Shown here: one piece after another, positions 35,634 through 44,712 of the stretch
Layout: each line of letters starts with the position of its first letter
Position numbering within the stretch: the stretch's first letter is position 1
Assembly: GCF_004682055.1 (NCBI RefSeq)
Contig: NZ_QUZU01000011.1
Location: forward strand, 1 to 64,000
Length of the DNA: 64,000 bases
Reading direction: 5' to 3'
Origin: Pseudomonas kairouanensis
GTDB lineage: Bacteria; Pseudomonadota; Gammaproteobacteria; Pseudomonadales; Pseudomonadaceae
Notes under the pieces: generated by a model
The model's database searches: none
Told to the model about the DNA's origin: nothing
What the model saw: the letters and a program-made list of their open reading frames with translations, nothing else
Position numbers and translations under genes: made by a program

Positions 35634-35651
35634 CTGTCACATTCCAGACAT
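35634..35651 (+). promoter_or_regulatory. Pho box upstream of pstS
   Basis: CTGTCACATTCCAGACAT matches the PhoB consensus CTGTCATNNNNCTGTCAT at 11 of the 14 defined positions. A further partial heptamer (TTTCATC) lies just upstream. It is 68 bp before the pstS ATG. Confidence 0.7.
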
Positions 35652-35718
35652 AGAGTGTTCACACGGCCTCCCGATACTTGGCCCCGATCCAACTATCCCT
35701 ATCTGCTAGGAGCAAGGC

Positions 35719-36705
35719 ATGAAACTGAAACGTTTGATGGCGGCAATGACGTTTGTCGCTGCTGGCGTTGCGACCGCCAACGCGGTGGCCGCTGGTGTTG
35801 ATCCGGCAATCCCGGCTTACGTTAAGACCACTGGTGTGTCGGGCAACCTGTCCAGCGTCGGTTCCGATACCCTGGCTAACCTGATGACCCTGTGGGCCGA
35901 GGGTTACAAAAAGGAATACCCGAACGTCAACATCCAGATTCAAGCTGCCGGCTCTGCCACTGCGCCACCTGCGCTGACTGAAGGTACCTCCAACCTGGGC
36001 CCGATGAGCCGCAAGATGAAGGACACCGAACTGGCTGCCTTCGAGCAAAAGTACGGCTACAAGCCAACCGCCATCCCGGTTGCCGTGGATGCCCTGGCGG
36101 TGTTCGTGCACAAGGACAACCCGATCCAGCACCTGACCATCGAACAAGTTGACGCAATCTTCTCCTCGACTCGCCTGTGCGGTGGCAAAGCCGACGTGAA
36201 AACCTGGGGCGACCTGGGTGTGACCGGCGACCTGGCCAACAAGCCAGTGCAACTGTTCGGTCGAAACTCGGTATCCGGCACCTACGGCTACTTCAAGGAA
36301 GAAGCCCTGTGCAAAGGCGACTACAAGGCTAACGTGAACGAACAACCTGGCTCGGCTTCGGTCGTGCAGTCGATCAGCTCCTCGTTGAACGGCATCGGTT
36401 ACTCGGGCATCGGTTACAAGACCGCCAGTGTGAAGACCGTGGCCCTGGCCAAGAAAGGCAGCACTGACTTCATCGAAGACAGCGAAGAAAACGCCCTGAA
36501 CGGCAAATACCCGCTGTCGCGTTTCCTCTACGTTTACGTCAACAAAGCTCCGAACAAGCCTCTGGCCCCGCTGGAAGCCGAGTTCGTGAAGCTGGTCCTG
36601 TCCAAACAGGGCCAGGAAGTTGTAGTCAAAGACGGCTACATCCCACTGCCAGCCAAAGTTGCCGCCAAGGCCCTGGCTGACCTGGGTCTGAAAGAAGGTA
36701 ACTAA
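35719..36705 (+). CDS. pstS: Phosphate ABC transporter substrate-binding protein
   Basis: A 328-residue periplasmic protein with signal peptide ([20 protein letters not shown], cleaved near ANAVAA). Phosphate-site segments are [32 protein letters not shown] and [12 protein letters not shown]. It is the Pseudomonas-type PstS rather than the shorter E. coli one. It binds inorganic phosphate and delivers it to PstCAB. A Pho box precedes it; a terminator hairpin and a REPIN follow, so pstS can be expressed separately and more strongly than the permease genes. Confidence 0.95.
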   Translation: MKLKRLMAAMTFVAAGVATANAVAAGVDPAIPAYVKTTGVSGNLSSVGSDTLANLMTLWAEGYKKEYPNVNIQIQAAGSATAPPALTEGTSNLGPMSRKMKDTELAAFEQKYGYKPTAIPVAVDALAVFVHKDNPIQHLTIEQVDAIFSSTRLCGGKADVKTWGDLGVTGDLANKPVQLFGRNSVSGTYGYFKEEALCKGDYKANVNEQPGSASVVQSISSSLNGIGYSGIGYKTASVKTVALAKKGSTDFIEDSEENALNGKYPLSRFLYVYVNKAPNKPLAPLEAEFVKLVLSKQGQEVVVKDGYIPLPAKVAAKALADLGLKEGN

Positions 36706-36710
36706 GCAAC

Positions 36711-36735
36711 AAGGCCGGGTAAAACCGGCCTTTCT
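36711..36735 (+). terminator. Terminator after pstS
   Basis: AAGGCCGG and CCGGCCTT form an 8-bp stem with a GTAAAA loop, then TTTCT (sharing the TT of the stem). It lies 5 bp after the pstS stop. Confidence 0.7.
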
Positions 36736-36834
36736 GTAGGGGCGGGCTTGCCCGCGAAGGGCGTCAACGATAACGCGGGCTGTCTGAATACCCGTGGTGT
36801 CTTGGGGTTTTTCGCGAGCAAGCTCGCTCCTACA
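36735..36834. repeat. REPIN, mixed arms
   Basis: Left arm TGTAGGGGCGGGCTTGCCCG and right arm CGCGAGCAAGCTCGCTCCTA belong to different REP variants, so this REPIN has diverged or recombined arms. It lies between pstS and pstC. Confidence 0.85.
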
Positions 36835-36895
36835 GGGCTTCCCGTTTTCCATCCGCTGCCAGGTTGCTGAGCGGCGGCTTTTTTGCGTCACCGCA

Positions 36896-36913
36896 TTGTC
36901 ATCTTTCTGTCAT
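36896..36913 (+). promoter_or_regulatory. Pho box upstream of pstC
   Basis: TTGTCATCTTTCTGTCAT matches CTGTCATNNNNCTGTCAT at 13 of the 14 defined positions, 23 bp before the pstC ATG. It gives pstCAB-phoU its own PhoB-dependent promoter. Confidence 0.8.
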
Positions 36914-36935
36914 ACAGGACCGCTAGGGTGTGCGC

Positions 36936-39221
36936 ATGAATGATCTGGCCAATTCCACCATGACGACGACTTCTCCCCCCAAGCGCATTGACTTCAATAC
37001 GCCTGAGTTGCAACGCAAGCGCCGCATTCGCGCGCTCAAGGACCGCCTGACCCGTTGGTACGTGCTGGTCGGCGGCCTCGCCGTCCTCGGTGCTATCACC
37101 CTGATCTTCTTCTTCCTCGCTTATGTCGTCGCGCCCCTGTTCCAGGGTGCTTCGCTGACCAAAGCCGATGCGCTGACCCCGGCCTGGATCCAGGACGCCG
37201 GCAAGCCGCTGTTGATCTCCCTCGAAGAACAGAACCAAGTCGCCATGCGGGTCTCCGACAAGGGCCAGGCGCTGTTCTTTGCCGTCGATACCGGTGCTGA
37301 GCTCAAGCGTGTCGAGCTGCCATTGCCGGCGGGTACCAGCGTTGTGTCCATCGGCCAGGACCAGCCGGGTATTCCCCTGGTCATCCTGGGTCTGTCCAAT
37401 GGCCAAGCCCTGGTATTCCGTCATACCTATAAGGTGTCCTACCCGGACGGCAAGAAAACCATCTCGCCCGCCATTGAATACCCCTACGGTGAAACGCCGA
37501 TCGTGCTCGACGAAGCCGGCCGCCCGTTGGAACACGTCTCCCTGAATGCCACCGACTCGACTCTGATCGTCGCCGGTTCCGCCGGATCGCACTTGAATGT
37601 GCTGTCCCTGAGCCGCGAAGAAAACATGATGACCGGCGAAGTCACCAGCGAGCAGAAGCGCATTGAGCTGCCGCAAATGACTGAGCCGGTGAAGGCGATC
37701 TTCATCGACCCGCGCCAGCAGTGGCTGTATGTGATCAATGGCCGGGCCCTGGCCGATGTGTTCAGCCTGCGGGACAACAGCCTCAACGGTCGCTACAAAT
37801 TGCTCGAAGACGGCACCGCCGAAATCACCGCCAGCACCCAGTTGGTGGGGGGTATCTCGCTGATCGTGGGTAACTCCAAGGGCGGCCTGGCCCAGTGGTT
37901 CATGGCCCGTGACCCGGATGGCGAGCAGCACCTCAAGCAGATCCGCACCTTCCAGATGGGCACCGCGCCCATTGTTGAAATCACCGCCGAACAACGTCGC
38001 AAAGGGTTCACTGCCCTTGACGCGTCCGGCCAGTTTGGCGTGTTCCACAGCACCGCCCACCGCACCCTGCTGGTGGACCCGGTGGTAGACGGCCAAGGTC
38101 TGTTCGGCCTGTCGCCACGGGCCAACCATGTAATCGTCGAAGCCGGCGGCAAGCTGCAACCGCTGCTGCTGGACAACCCGCACCCGGAAGTCTCCTGGAG
38201 CGCGTTGTGGAGCAAGGTCTGGTACGAAAACTACGACGAGCCTAAATACGTTTGGCAATCCACCGCCGCCAACACCGACTTCGAACCCAAGATGAGCCTG
38301 GCCCCGCTGACCTTCGGTACCCTGAAGGCTGCGTTCTACGCCATGCTCCTGGCCGCGCCGCTGGCGGTTGCCGCCGCAATCTACACCGCGTACTTCATGG
38401 CCCCGAGCCTGCGCCGCAAGGTCAAGCCGGTGATCGAATTGATGGAAGCGATGCCCACGGTGATCCTCGGGTTCTTCGCCGGCCTGTTCCTGGCGCCGTA
38501 TGTGGAAGGCCATCTGCCGGGCATCTTCAGCCTGTTGATGCTGTTGCCAATTGGCATCCTGGTGGCCGGTTTCATCTTCAGCCGCTTGCCTGAGTCGATC
38601 CGCCTGCGGGTGCCTGATGGCTGGGAAAGCGCGATCCTGATCCCGGTGATCCTGTTTATAGGTTGGCTGTCGCTCTACATGAGCCCATACATGGAAACCT
38701 GGTTCTTTGGCGGCGATATGCGCATGTGGATCTCCCATGACTTGGGGATCACCTACGACCAGCGCAACGCCCTGGTGGTCGGCTTGGCCATGGGGTTTGC
38801 GGTCATTCCAAACATCTACTCCATCGCCGAAGACGCCGTGTTCAGCGTGCCCCGCGGCCTGACCCTGGGCTCCCTGGCGCTGGGCGCCACGCCGTGGCAG
38901 ACCATGACCCGCGTCGTGCTGTTGACCGCCAGCCCGGGGATCTTCTCGGCGCTGATGATTGGCATGGGCCGCGCCGTCGGCGAGACCATGATCGTGCTGA
39001 TGGCCACCGGCAACACCCCGGTAATGGAGATGAACCTGTTCGAAGGCCTGCGAACGCTTGCGGCCAACGTCGCGGTGGAGATGCCCGAGTCGGAAGTGGG
39101 CGGCAGTCACTACCGTGTGCTGTTCCTCTCGGCGCTGGTGCTGCTGCTGTTCACCTTCATCATGAACACCCTGGCGGAGCTGATTCGTCAGCGTCTGCGC
39201 AAGAAATACTCGTCGCTTTAA
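36936..39221 (+). CDS. pstC: Phosphate ABC transporter permease PstC
   Basis: A 761-residue permease, much longer than the E. coli protein (about 320). A cytoplasmic N-terminus, one membrane segment near residues 47-70 (VLVGGLAVLGAITLIFFFLA) and a large extracytoplasmic domain of about 380 residues precede the usual ABC permease core (about 460-755, with the EAA loop around GLTLGSLALGATPWQTMTRV). The long form is normal for Pseudomonas; the role of the extra domain is unknown. ATG 36936 is used; GTG 36930 is two codons upstream. Confidence 0.93.
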   Translation: MNDLANSTMTTTSPPKRIDFNTPELQRKRRIRALKDRLTRWYVLVGGLAVLGAITLIFFFLAYVVAPLFQGASLTKADALTPAWIQDAGKPLLISLEEQNQVAMRVSDKGQALFFAVDTGAELKRVELPLPAGTSVVSIGQDQPGIPLVILGLSNGQALVFRHTYKVSYPDGKKTISPAIEYPYGETPIVLDEAGRPLEHVSLNATDSTLIVAGSAGSHLNVLSLSREENMMTGEVTSEQKRIELPQMTEPVKAIFIDPRQQWLYVINGRALADVFSLRDNSLNGRYKLLEDGTAEITASTQLVGGISLIVGNSKGGLAQWFMARDPDGEQHLKQIRTFQMGTAPIVEITAEQRRKGFTALDASGQFGVFHSTAHRTLLVDPVVDGQGLFGLSPRANHVIVEAGGKLQPLLLDNPHPEVSWSALWSKVWYENYDEPKYVWQSTAANTDFEPKMSLAPLTFGTLKAAFYAMLLAAPLAVAAAIYTAYFMAPSLRRKVKPVIELMEAMPTVILGFFAGLFLAPYVEGHLPGIFSLLMLLPIGILVAGFIFSRLPESIRLRVPDGWESAILIPVILFIGWLSLYMSPYMETWFFGGDMRMWISHDLGITYDQRNALVVGLAMGFAVIPNIYSIAEDAVFSVPRGLTLGSLALGATPWQTMTRVVLLTASPGIFSALMIGMGRAVGETMIVLMATGNTPVMEMNLFEGLRTLAANVAVEMPESEVGGSHYRVLFLSALVLLLFTFIMNTLAELIRQRLRKKYSSL

Positions 39222-39237
39222 GCAAAGGTAGAAGTCT

Positions 39238-40908
39238 GTGAAACAGAACTCCCTGAATGGATGGTTCAAGAGCGGCGCCCCAGGTGTTTGGATCAGCGGT
39301 GGCGCGGTGTCCATCGCGGTCATCATGACCATCGGCCTGCTGGCCGTGATCGCTGTGCGTGGCCTGGGCCATTTCTGGCCGGCCGACCTGATCCAGGCCA
39401 ACTACACCGTACCGGGCCAGGAAAACCATATCGTCATCGGCGAAGTGGTGCAGAAAGAAGAAGTACCCCGCGAGCGCCTCAAAAGCGCTGGCCTGCCGGT
39501 GCCGGACCAAGGCCCGGAATTCATGACGCGCGAGCTGATCAAGGTCGGCAACCGCGACTTGAACGGCAATGACTTCACCTGGGTCGTCGGCGAATGGTTG
39601 AAGGACCAGACCAAGCCTGCGGACCTGATGGCCATCGAGCGGCGCGAGTGGGGCAACTTCTACGGCACCCTGGTCAACGTCAAGCAGGACGGCAAGGTTG
39701 TTGCCGAAGGCGCAGCAGCCTGGCCGGAACTGCAGGCCCGTGTCGAGCGCGTCAACAAGCTGGCTGCCCAGCTCAAGACCCTGGAAAAATCCGATATCGG
39801 CGCGATCAACGCCGGGCTCGAACGCATCCGCCTGCACGGTCGCAAGCTGGAACTGGAAGGCAAGCTCGACGCCACCGCCCAGGCCGACATGGAGGCCGAC
39901 CGCGCCGAGCTCAATGCCCGTTACCAGGACATCGAAGCGCGCCTGACCGACCTGCACACCCAGTTCAACCGCGACGCGTTGACCGCCCGCGATGGCAACG
40001 GCAAGGAAGTCGAAATCGGCATTGGCAAAGTGGTGCACGCCTACCAGCCGAACGGCATGGGCACGTTTACCAAGATCGGCTTCTATTTCAGCAAGGTCTG
40101 GGAATTCCTCAGCGATGACCCACGGGAAGCCAACACCGAAGGCGGGATCTTCCCGGCCATCTTCGGCACCGTGATGATGACCCTGATCATGGCGATGATC
40201 GTGACCCCGTTCGGCGTGCTGGCGGCGGTGTACCTGCGTGAATACGCCAAGCAGAACGCCCTGACCCGCATCATCCGTATTGCCGTGAACAACCTGGCCG
40301 GTGTACCGGCCATTGTCTACGGTGTGTTTGGCCTGGGCTTCTTTGTGTACGTATTAGGCGGTTCGGTGGATCGGCTGTTCTTCGCCGAAGCCCTGCCGGC
40401 GCCGACCTTCGGTACGCCAGGCCTGCTGTGGGCCTCGCTGACCCTGGCGCTGCTGGCGGTGCCGGTGGTGATCGTGGCCACCGAAGAAGGCCTGGCGCGC
40501 ATTCCGCGCACCGTACGTGAAGGCTCCCTGGCACTGGGCGCGACCAAGGCCGAAACGCTGTGGAAGATCGTGTTGCCCATGGCCAGCCCGGCGATGATGA
40601 CCGGCATGATCCTCGCCGTGGCCCGCGCCGCCGGTGAAGTGGCGCCGCTGATGCTGGTAGGCGTAGTGAAACTGGCGCCGTCGCTGCCGCTGGATGGCAA
40701 CTACCCGTACCTGCACCTGGACCAGAAGATCATGCACCTGGGTTTCCATATTTATGACGTGGGTTTCCAGAGCCCCAACGTCGAAGCTGCACGGCCATTG
40801 GTGTACGCCACCGCCTTGCTGCTGGTGCTGGTGATCGCCACGCTCAACTTGTCGGCGGTGTGGATCCGTAACCACCTGCGCGAGAAATACAAAGCGTTGG
40901 ACAGTTAA
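39238..40908 (+). CDS. pstA: Phosphate ABC transporter permease PstA
   Basis: A 556-residue permease, also longer than in E. coli: first membrane segment (VSIAVIMTIGLLAVIAVRGL), then a periplasmic coiled-coil-like region (about 150-250; many Lys/Glu/Leu heptads such as LAAQLKTLEKSDIGAINAGL), then the ABC permease core (about 300-550; EAA region REGSLALGATKAETLWKIVL). GTG start after AGGTAGAAGTCT, 16 bp after pstC. It pairs with PstC to form the phosphate channel. Confidence 0.93.
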   Translation: MKQNSLNGWFKSGAPGVWISGGAVSIAVIMTIGLLAVIAVRGLGHFWPADLIQANYTVPGQENHIVIGEVVQKEEVPRERLKSAGLPVPDQGPEFMTRELIKVGNRDLNGNDFTWVVGEWLKDQTKPADLMAIERREWGNFYGTLVNVKQDGKVVAEGAAAWPELQARVERVNKLAAQLKTLEKSDIGAINAGLERIRLHGRKLELEGKLDATAQADMEADRAELNARYQDIEARLTDLHTQFNRDALTARDGNGKEVEIGIGKVVHAYQPNGMGTFTKIGFYFSKVWEFLSDDPREANTEGGIFPAIFGTVMMTLIMAMIVTPFGVLAAVYLREYAKQNALTRIIRIAVNNLAGVPAIVYGVFGLGFFVYVLGGSVDRLFFAEALPAPTFGTPGLLWASLTLALLAVPVVIVATEEGLARIPRTVREGSLALGATKAETLWKIVLPMASPAMMTGMILAVARAAGEVAPLMLVGVVKLAPSLPLDGNYPYLHLDQKIMHLGFHIYDVGFQSPNVEAARPLVYATALLLVLVIATLNLSAVWIRNHLREKYKALDS

Positions 40909-40929
40909 TTGAAGTGAACGCGGACCCCA

Positions 40930-41018
40930 TGTGGGAGCGGGCTTGCTCGCGAAAGCGGTGTATCAGAAACACATGTGCTGGCTGACACACCGCTTTCGCG
41001 AGCAAGCCCGCTCCCACA
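40930..41018. repeat. REPIN inside the pst operon
   Basis: Facing TGTGGGAGCGGGCTTGCTCG arms, in the 192-bp gap between pstA and pstB. A stable hairpin here would lie inside the pstCAB-phoU transcript. Confidence 0.92.
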
Positions 41019-41100
41019 CTGGACCGCGTTACACACAGATTTTTGAGTAGGCCGCCACAGGTGGTTCAACGAAACGAATTGGTAGCACAGGGAGCATCCC

Positions 41101-41934
41101 ATGCAACAAGACACCCATACCCACGGCATCAACATGTCGGCCCTGGGCCGCGACAAGCAGAGCCTGAGCCTGGCCCAGGAAACCGTGGCCATCGAAGTGC
41201 CGGGCCTGAGCCTGTACTACGGTGAAAAGCAGGCGCTGTTCGACGTCAGCATGAACATCCCCAAGCAGCGCGTGACCGCCTTTATCGGCCCGTCGGGCTG
41301 CGGCAAGTCCACGCTGCTGCGCACCTTCAACCGCATGAACGACCTGGTGGACGGCTGCCGCGTCGACGGCGCCATCAACCTCTACGGCACCAACATCTAC
41401 CGCAAGGGCGAAGACGTGGCCGAGCTGCGTCGCCGTGTGGGCATGGTGTTCCAGAAGCCCAACCCATTCCCCAAGACCATCTACGAAAACGTGGTCTACG
41501 GCCTGCGCATCCAGGGCATCAACAAGAAGCGCATCCTCGACGAAGCGGTGGAGTGGGCCCTCAAAGGCGCGGCGCTGTGGGATGAGGTCAAAGACCGCCT
41601 GCACGACTCGGCCCTCGGCCTGTCCGGCGGCCAGCAGCAACGTCTGGTGATCGCGCGCACCATCGCCGTGGAACCGGAAGTGCTGCTGCTCGACGAACCC
41701 TGCTCGGCACTCGACCCAATCTCCACGCTGAAGGTCGAAGAGCTGATCTACGAGCTCAAATCCAAGTTCACCATCGTTATCGTGACCCACAACATGCAAC
41801 AGGCGGCGCGGGTTTCTGACTACACCGCGTTCATGTACATGGGCAAACTGGTGGAGTTCGGCGATACCGATACCCTGTTCACCAATCCGGCGAAGAAACA
41901 GACCGAAGACTACATTACCGGTCGCTACGGCTAG
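41101..41934 (+). CDS. pstB: Phosphate ABC transporter ATP-binding protein
   Basis: A 277-residue ATPase: Walker [11 protein letters not shown]-loop [16 protein letters not shown], signature LSGGQQQR, Walker [15 protein letters not shown] and the switch His in VTHNM. The usual PstB features are all there. It energises phosphate uptake and, with PhoU, takes part in PhoR signalling. It stands 192 bp after pstA with a REPIN between; no clear promoter of its own is visible. Confidence 0.97.
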   Translation: MQQDTHTHGINMSALGRDKQSLSLAQETVAIEVPGLSLYYGEKQALFDVSMNIPKQRVTAFIGPSGCGKSTLLRTFNRMNDLVDGCRVDGAINLYGTNIYRKGEDVAELRRRVGMVFQKPNPFPKTIYENVVYGLRIQGINKKRILDEAVEWALKGAALWDEVKDRLHDSALGLSGGQQQRLVIARTIAVEPEVLLLDEPCSALDPISTLKVEELIYELKSKFTIVIVTHNMQQAARVSDYTAFMYMGKLVEFGDTDTLFTNPAKKQTEDYITGRYG

Positions 41935-42004
41935 GATGCCGGGGTTTTCCTCGCACTGACGCTGCGGTTCTCCGCACCTTACCGGACGCTCCAAGGACGC
42001 CAAC

Positions 42005-42766
42005 ATGATTAGCAAAGAAGGCCTTACCCACCACATCTCCGCGCAGTTCAACGCCGAGCTTGAGGAAGTGCGCAGCCACCTCCTGGCGATGGGCGGGCTG
42101 GTGGAAAAGCAAGTCAACGACGCCGTCACCGCGCTGATCGAGGCCGACTCGGGCCTGGCCCAGCAAGTGCGTGAGATCGACGACCAGATCAACCAGATGG
42201 AACGCAATATCGACGAAGAATGCCTGCGCATTCTGGCTCGTCGCCAGCCGGCGGCCTCTGACCTGCGTTTGATCATCAGCATCTCCAAGTCGGTGATCGA
42301 CCTGGAACGCATCGGCGACGAAGCGACCAAGATCGCCCGCCGCGCCATCCAGTTGTGTGAAGAAGGCGAAGCGCCCCGTGGCTACGTGGAAGTGCGGCAT
42401 ATCGGCGACCAGGTGCGCAACATGGTGCGTGATGCCCTCGACGCGTTTGCCCGCTTCGACGCCGACCTGGCGTTGTCGGTGGCCCAGTACGACAAGATCA
42501 TCGACCGTGAATACAAGACCGCCCTGCGTGAGCTGGCCACCTACATGATGGAAGATCCGCGCTCTATCTCGCGGGTCTTGAGCATTATCTGGGTGTTGCG
42601 CTCCCTGGAGCGGATCGGCGACCACGCGCGCAATATTTCGGAACTGGTGATCTACCTGGTTCGCGGCACCGACGTACGGCACATGGGCCTCAAGCGCATG
42701 AAGGCCGAAGTTGAAGGTTCGGCCGATCTTATCCCTAATGTTCCGGGTGAATCTGACGATAAGTAA
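42005..42766 (+). CDS. phoU: Phosphate signalling regulator PhoU
   Basis: A 253-residue all-helical protein with two PhoU repeats (about 20-110 and 125-215), each with the E/DxxxD metal motif region (VIDLERIGDEATKIARRAIQ; LRSLERIGDHARNISELVIY). It couples PstSCAB to PhoR and keeps the Pho regulon off in phosphate excess. It lies 70 bp after pstB and ends in a strong terminator. Confidence 0.96.
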   Translation: MISKEGLTHHISAQFNAELEEVRSHLLAMGGLVEKQVNDAVTALIEADSGLAQQVREIDDQINQMERNIDEECLRILARRQPAASDLRLIISISKSVIDLERIGDEATKIARRAIQLCEEGEAPRGYVEVRHIGDQVRNMVRDALDAFARFDADLALSVAQYDKIIDREYKTALRELATYMMEDPRSISRVLSIIWVLRSLERIGDHARNISELVIYLVRGTDVRHMGLKRMKAEVEGSADLIPNVPGESDDK

Positions 42767-42782
42767 GATTGCCCGAGAAATT

Positions 42783-42808
42783 AACGCCCGGCCTTTGGTC
42801 GGGCGTTT
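42783..42808 (+). terminator. Terminator after phoU
   Basis: AACGCCCG and CGGGCGTT form an 8-bp stem with a short GCCTTTGGT loop, followed by TT and C. Confidence 0.85.
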
Positions 42809-42934
42809 TCATTTGTGGCCGCTGAATTTTTTGCACAGTGGAAGAAATAAAGTCCAGCTGTGACTACCGAGTTTTGGCAAAATGCCATCAGTCAGGCGTC
42901 TTGCGTGCCGAAGTTTTTATAGGATGAAGGGTCG

Positions 42935-43834
42935 ATGAGTAAAGTCAGTGTATTGGTGGTGGATGACGCCTCGTTTATCCGCGACCTGGTGAAGAAGTGC
43001 CTGCGCAACTACTTCCCCGGGATCAAGCTGGAAGACGCGGTAAACGGCAAAAAGGCCCAGGCCATCCTGATGCGCGAGACCTTCGACCTGGTGCTGTGCG
43101 ATTGGGAGATGCCAGAAATGTCCGGCCTGGAGCTGCTGACCTGGTGCCGCGAGCAACCTCACCTCAAGGCCATGCCGTTTGTGATGGTGACCAGCCGTGG
43201 CGACAAGGAAAACGTGGTTCAGGCCATCCAGGCCGGGGTTTCGGGCTACGTCAGCAAGCCGTTCACCAACGAGCAACTGCTGAACAAGGTCAAGCAGGCC
43301 CTGCACAAGATTGGCCGCCTGGACGCACTGGTGGCCAGCGCGCCGACCAAGATGAACTCGGCCTTCGGCAACGACTCCCTCAGCGCCCTGACCGGCGGCA
43401 AGCCTGAAGTTGCCCGTGCCGCCCCAGCGGCCCCAACGCCGAGCAAAGGCCTGCTCAACAGCCCGCCGGTGCAGGCACCCGCAGCGGCGCCGGCTGGCGG
43501 TCGTGGCCAGGGCCAATTGCGGCTGTCCAGCGGCACCCAGCAATGTGTGATCAAAGGCTTGAGCATCAAGGAAGCGCTGCTGGTGGTCCGTCGTGGTGAA
43601 GTCCTGCCCCAGGTACTGGAAAGCGCCGTGCTGGACCTTGAACAAGGCGACAACGCCGAAGTGGCCCGCCTCAACGGCTACCTGCACGCCGTCGTCGCTC
43701 ACGAACCCAAACCCGACAGCGACTGGCTGCAACTGACCTTCCGGTTCATCGACCAGGATGCGCAGAAGCTCGACTACATCTCCCGCCTGATTGCACGCGG
43801 CACGGCGCAGAAGCATTTTGTGCCGGGTGCGTGA
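42935..43834 (+). CDS. Response regulator, receiver plus PilZ-like C-terminal domain
   Basis: A 299-residue protein. The receiver domain (1-120) has Asp10-Asp11, phospho-acceptor Asp56 (LVLCDWEMPEMSG), the VTSRGDKEN threonine and Lys108. A Pro/Ala-rich linker (about 155-190) follows, then a C-terminal region of about 100 residues (GQLRLSSGTQQCVIKGLSIK ... WLQLTFRFIDQDAQ) resembling a degenerate PilZ domain. From memory P. aeruginosa has an equivalent gene (PA5364) next to phoU. No kinase is adjacent, and its output is unknown. It starts with a good GAAGGGTCG ribosome site. Confidence 0.78.
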   Translation: MSKVSVLVVDDASFIRDLVKKCLRNYFPGIKLEDAVNGKKAQAILMRETFDLVLCDWEMPEMSGLELLTWCREQPHLKAMPFVMVTSRGDKENVVQAIQAGVSGYVSKPFTNEQLLNKVKQALHKIGRLDALVASAPTKMNSAFGNDSLSALTGGKPEVARAAPAAPTPSKGLLNSPPVQAPAAAPAGGRGQGQLRLSSGTQQCVIKGLSIKEALLVVRRGEVLPQVLESAVLDLEQGDNAEVARLNGYLHAVVAHEPKPDSDWLQLTFRFIDQDAQKLDYISRLIARGTAQKHFVPGA

Positions 43835-43912
43835 CCTGCTGAATATCGGGAATCGACCGATGGTCTGATTCCCGGCACTTCACTTGATTTATATCTGTTT
43901 CGATATAGTCTT

Positions 43913-43936
43913 TCGATAATGCCTCCGCGTTATCGA
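43913..43936. promoter_or_regulatory. Inverted repeat upstream of the higBA-like pair
   Basis: TCGATAA and TTATCGA form a 7-bp inverted repeat with a 10-bp spacer. A related TTTCGATA also occurs at 43898-43905, and a TATAGT lies between. It is a candidate antitoxin operator about 90 bp before the toxin ATG. Confidence 0.45.
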
Positions 43937-44021
43937 GCCTTTGCTATGCCTTGAAACACACCATCATTACCTCTGGCTGAATCGTCGATTACGCTTTTTC
44001 TTTCCAGGAAAGGAGAAGCCA

Positions 44022-44345
44022 ATGCCAAGGCATAAGGATGTGGTGTTTCTAGGAGGCTCGCTCAAAGATCTCAAAGCGTTCCCTCTCGATGCCAGAAGGG
44101 CAGCAGGTTTTCAGTTGGATCTCTTGCAACAGGGTGAGCAGCCTTTTGATTGCAAGCCGATGAAAACCATTGGTAGGGGTGTCAGCGAGATTCGGATTAC
44201 AGAGGCGTCGGGAGCGTTTCGGGTGTTCTATGTGGTTAACCGGCCTGAAGCTGTTTATGTGCTGCATGCGTTGCGCAAAACCACACAGAAAACCGAAGCG
44301 CGGGACATCGAACTGGCTCGTGCCAGATTGCAGGAGTTAGGTTAA
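44022..44345 (+). CDS. HigB/RelE-like toxin (Gp49 family)
   Basis: A 107-residue protein of the Gp49/HigB-like RelE superfamily: KDVVFLGGSLKDLKAFPLDA start, ...GVSEIRITEASGAFRVFYVV, then VLHALRKTTQKTEARDIELA, which carry the basic residues expected for ribosome-dependent mRNA cleavage. ATG 44022 follows AAAGGAGAAGCC, a strong ribosome site. The XRE antitoxin gene follows after 4 bp. Inserted between a phoU-linked regulator and an M23 peptidase, so likely acquired. Confidence 0.85.
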   Translation: MPRHKDVVFLGGSLKDLKAFPLDARRAAGFQLDLLQQGEQPFDCKPMKTIGRGVSEIRITEASGAFRVFYVVNRPEAVYVLHALRKTTQKTEARDIELARARLQELG

Positions 44346-44349
44346 GACG

Positions 44350-44649
44350 ATGACAAATCAAAAGTTACATAATGAGCGTTTTACCTGCGTATGGGATGCC
44401 TTGGAAGACACGCCCCAGCAGGCTGCCAATATGCGTCTGCGCTCAAAGTTGATGCTGGAGCTCTACAACACCATCCGCAGTTGGGAGCTTTCCCAAAAAG
44501 AGGCTGCGCAGAGACTGGGTATCAGCCAGCCCCGTCTTAACGACGTGCTCAATGGCAAGATCGACAAGTTTTCCCTGGATGCCTTGGTCAACCTGTCGGC
44601 GGCAGCCCAGATGAACGTCGATATTTGTTTCACCGGGCTCCCTGCCTGA
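44350..44649 (+). CDS. HigA-like XRE antitoxin
   Basis: A 99-residue protein with a central HTH (WELSQKEAAQRLGISQPRLN, then DVLNGKIDKFSLDALVNL), the HTH_37 type usual for partners of Gp49 toxins. It should neutralise the upstream toxin and repress the operon. Confidence 0.85.
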   Translation: MTNQKLHNERFTCVWDALEDTPQQAANMRLRSKLMLELYNTIRSWELSQKEAAQRLGISQPRLNDVLNGKIDKFSLDALVNLSAAAQMNVDICFTGLPA

Positions 44650-44712
44650 AGTTCACTCAGCTTTGTCATGATCCCTTGCTAGCCTGCCGTTTCATCTCGG
44701 CAGGTTCACACC

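Noticed and set aside
36888..39401. 837-codon open frame antisense to pstC
   Set aside because: Shadow of a high-GC gene with clear permease features on the other strand; the product is His/Gln-rich and unlike any family.
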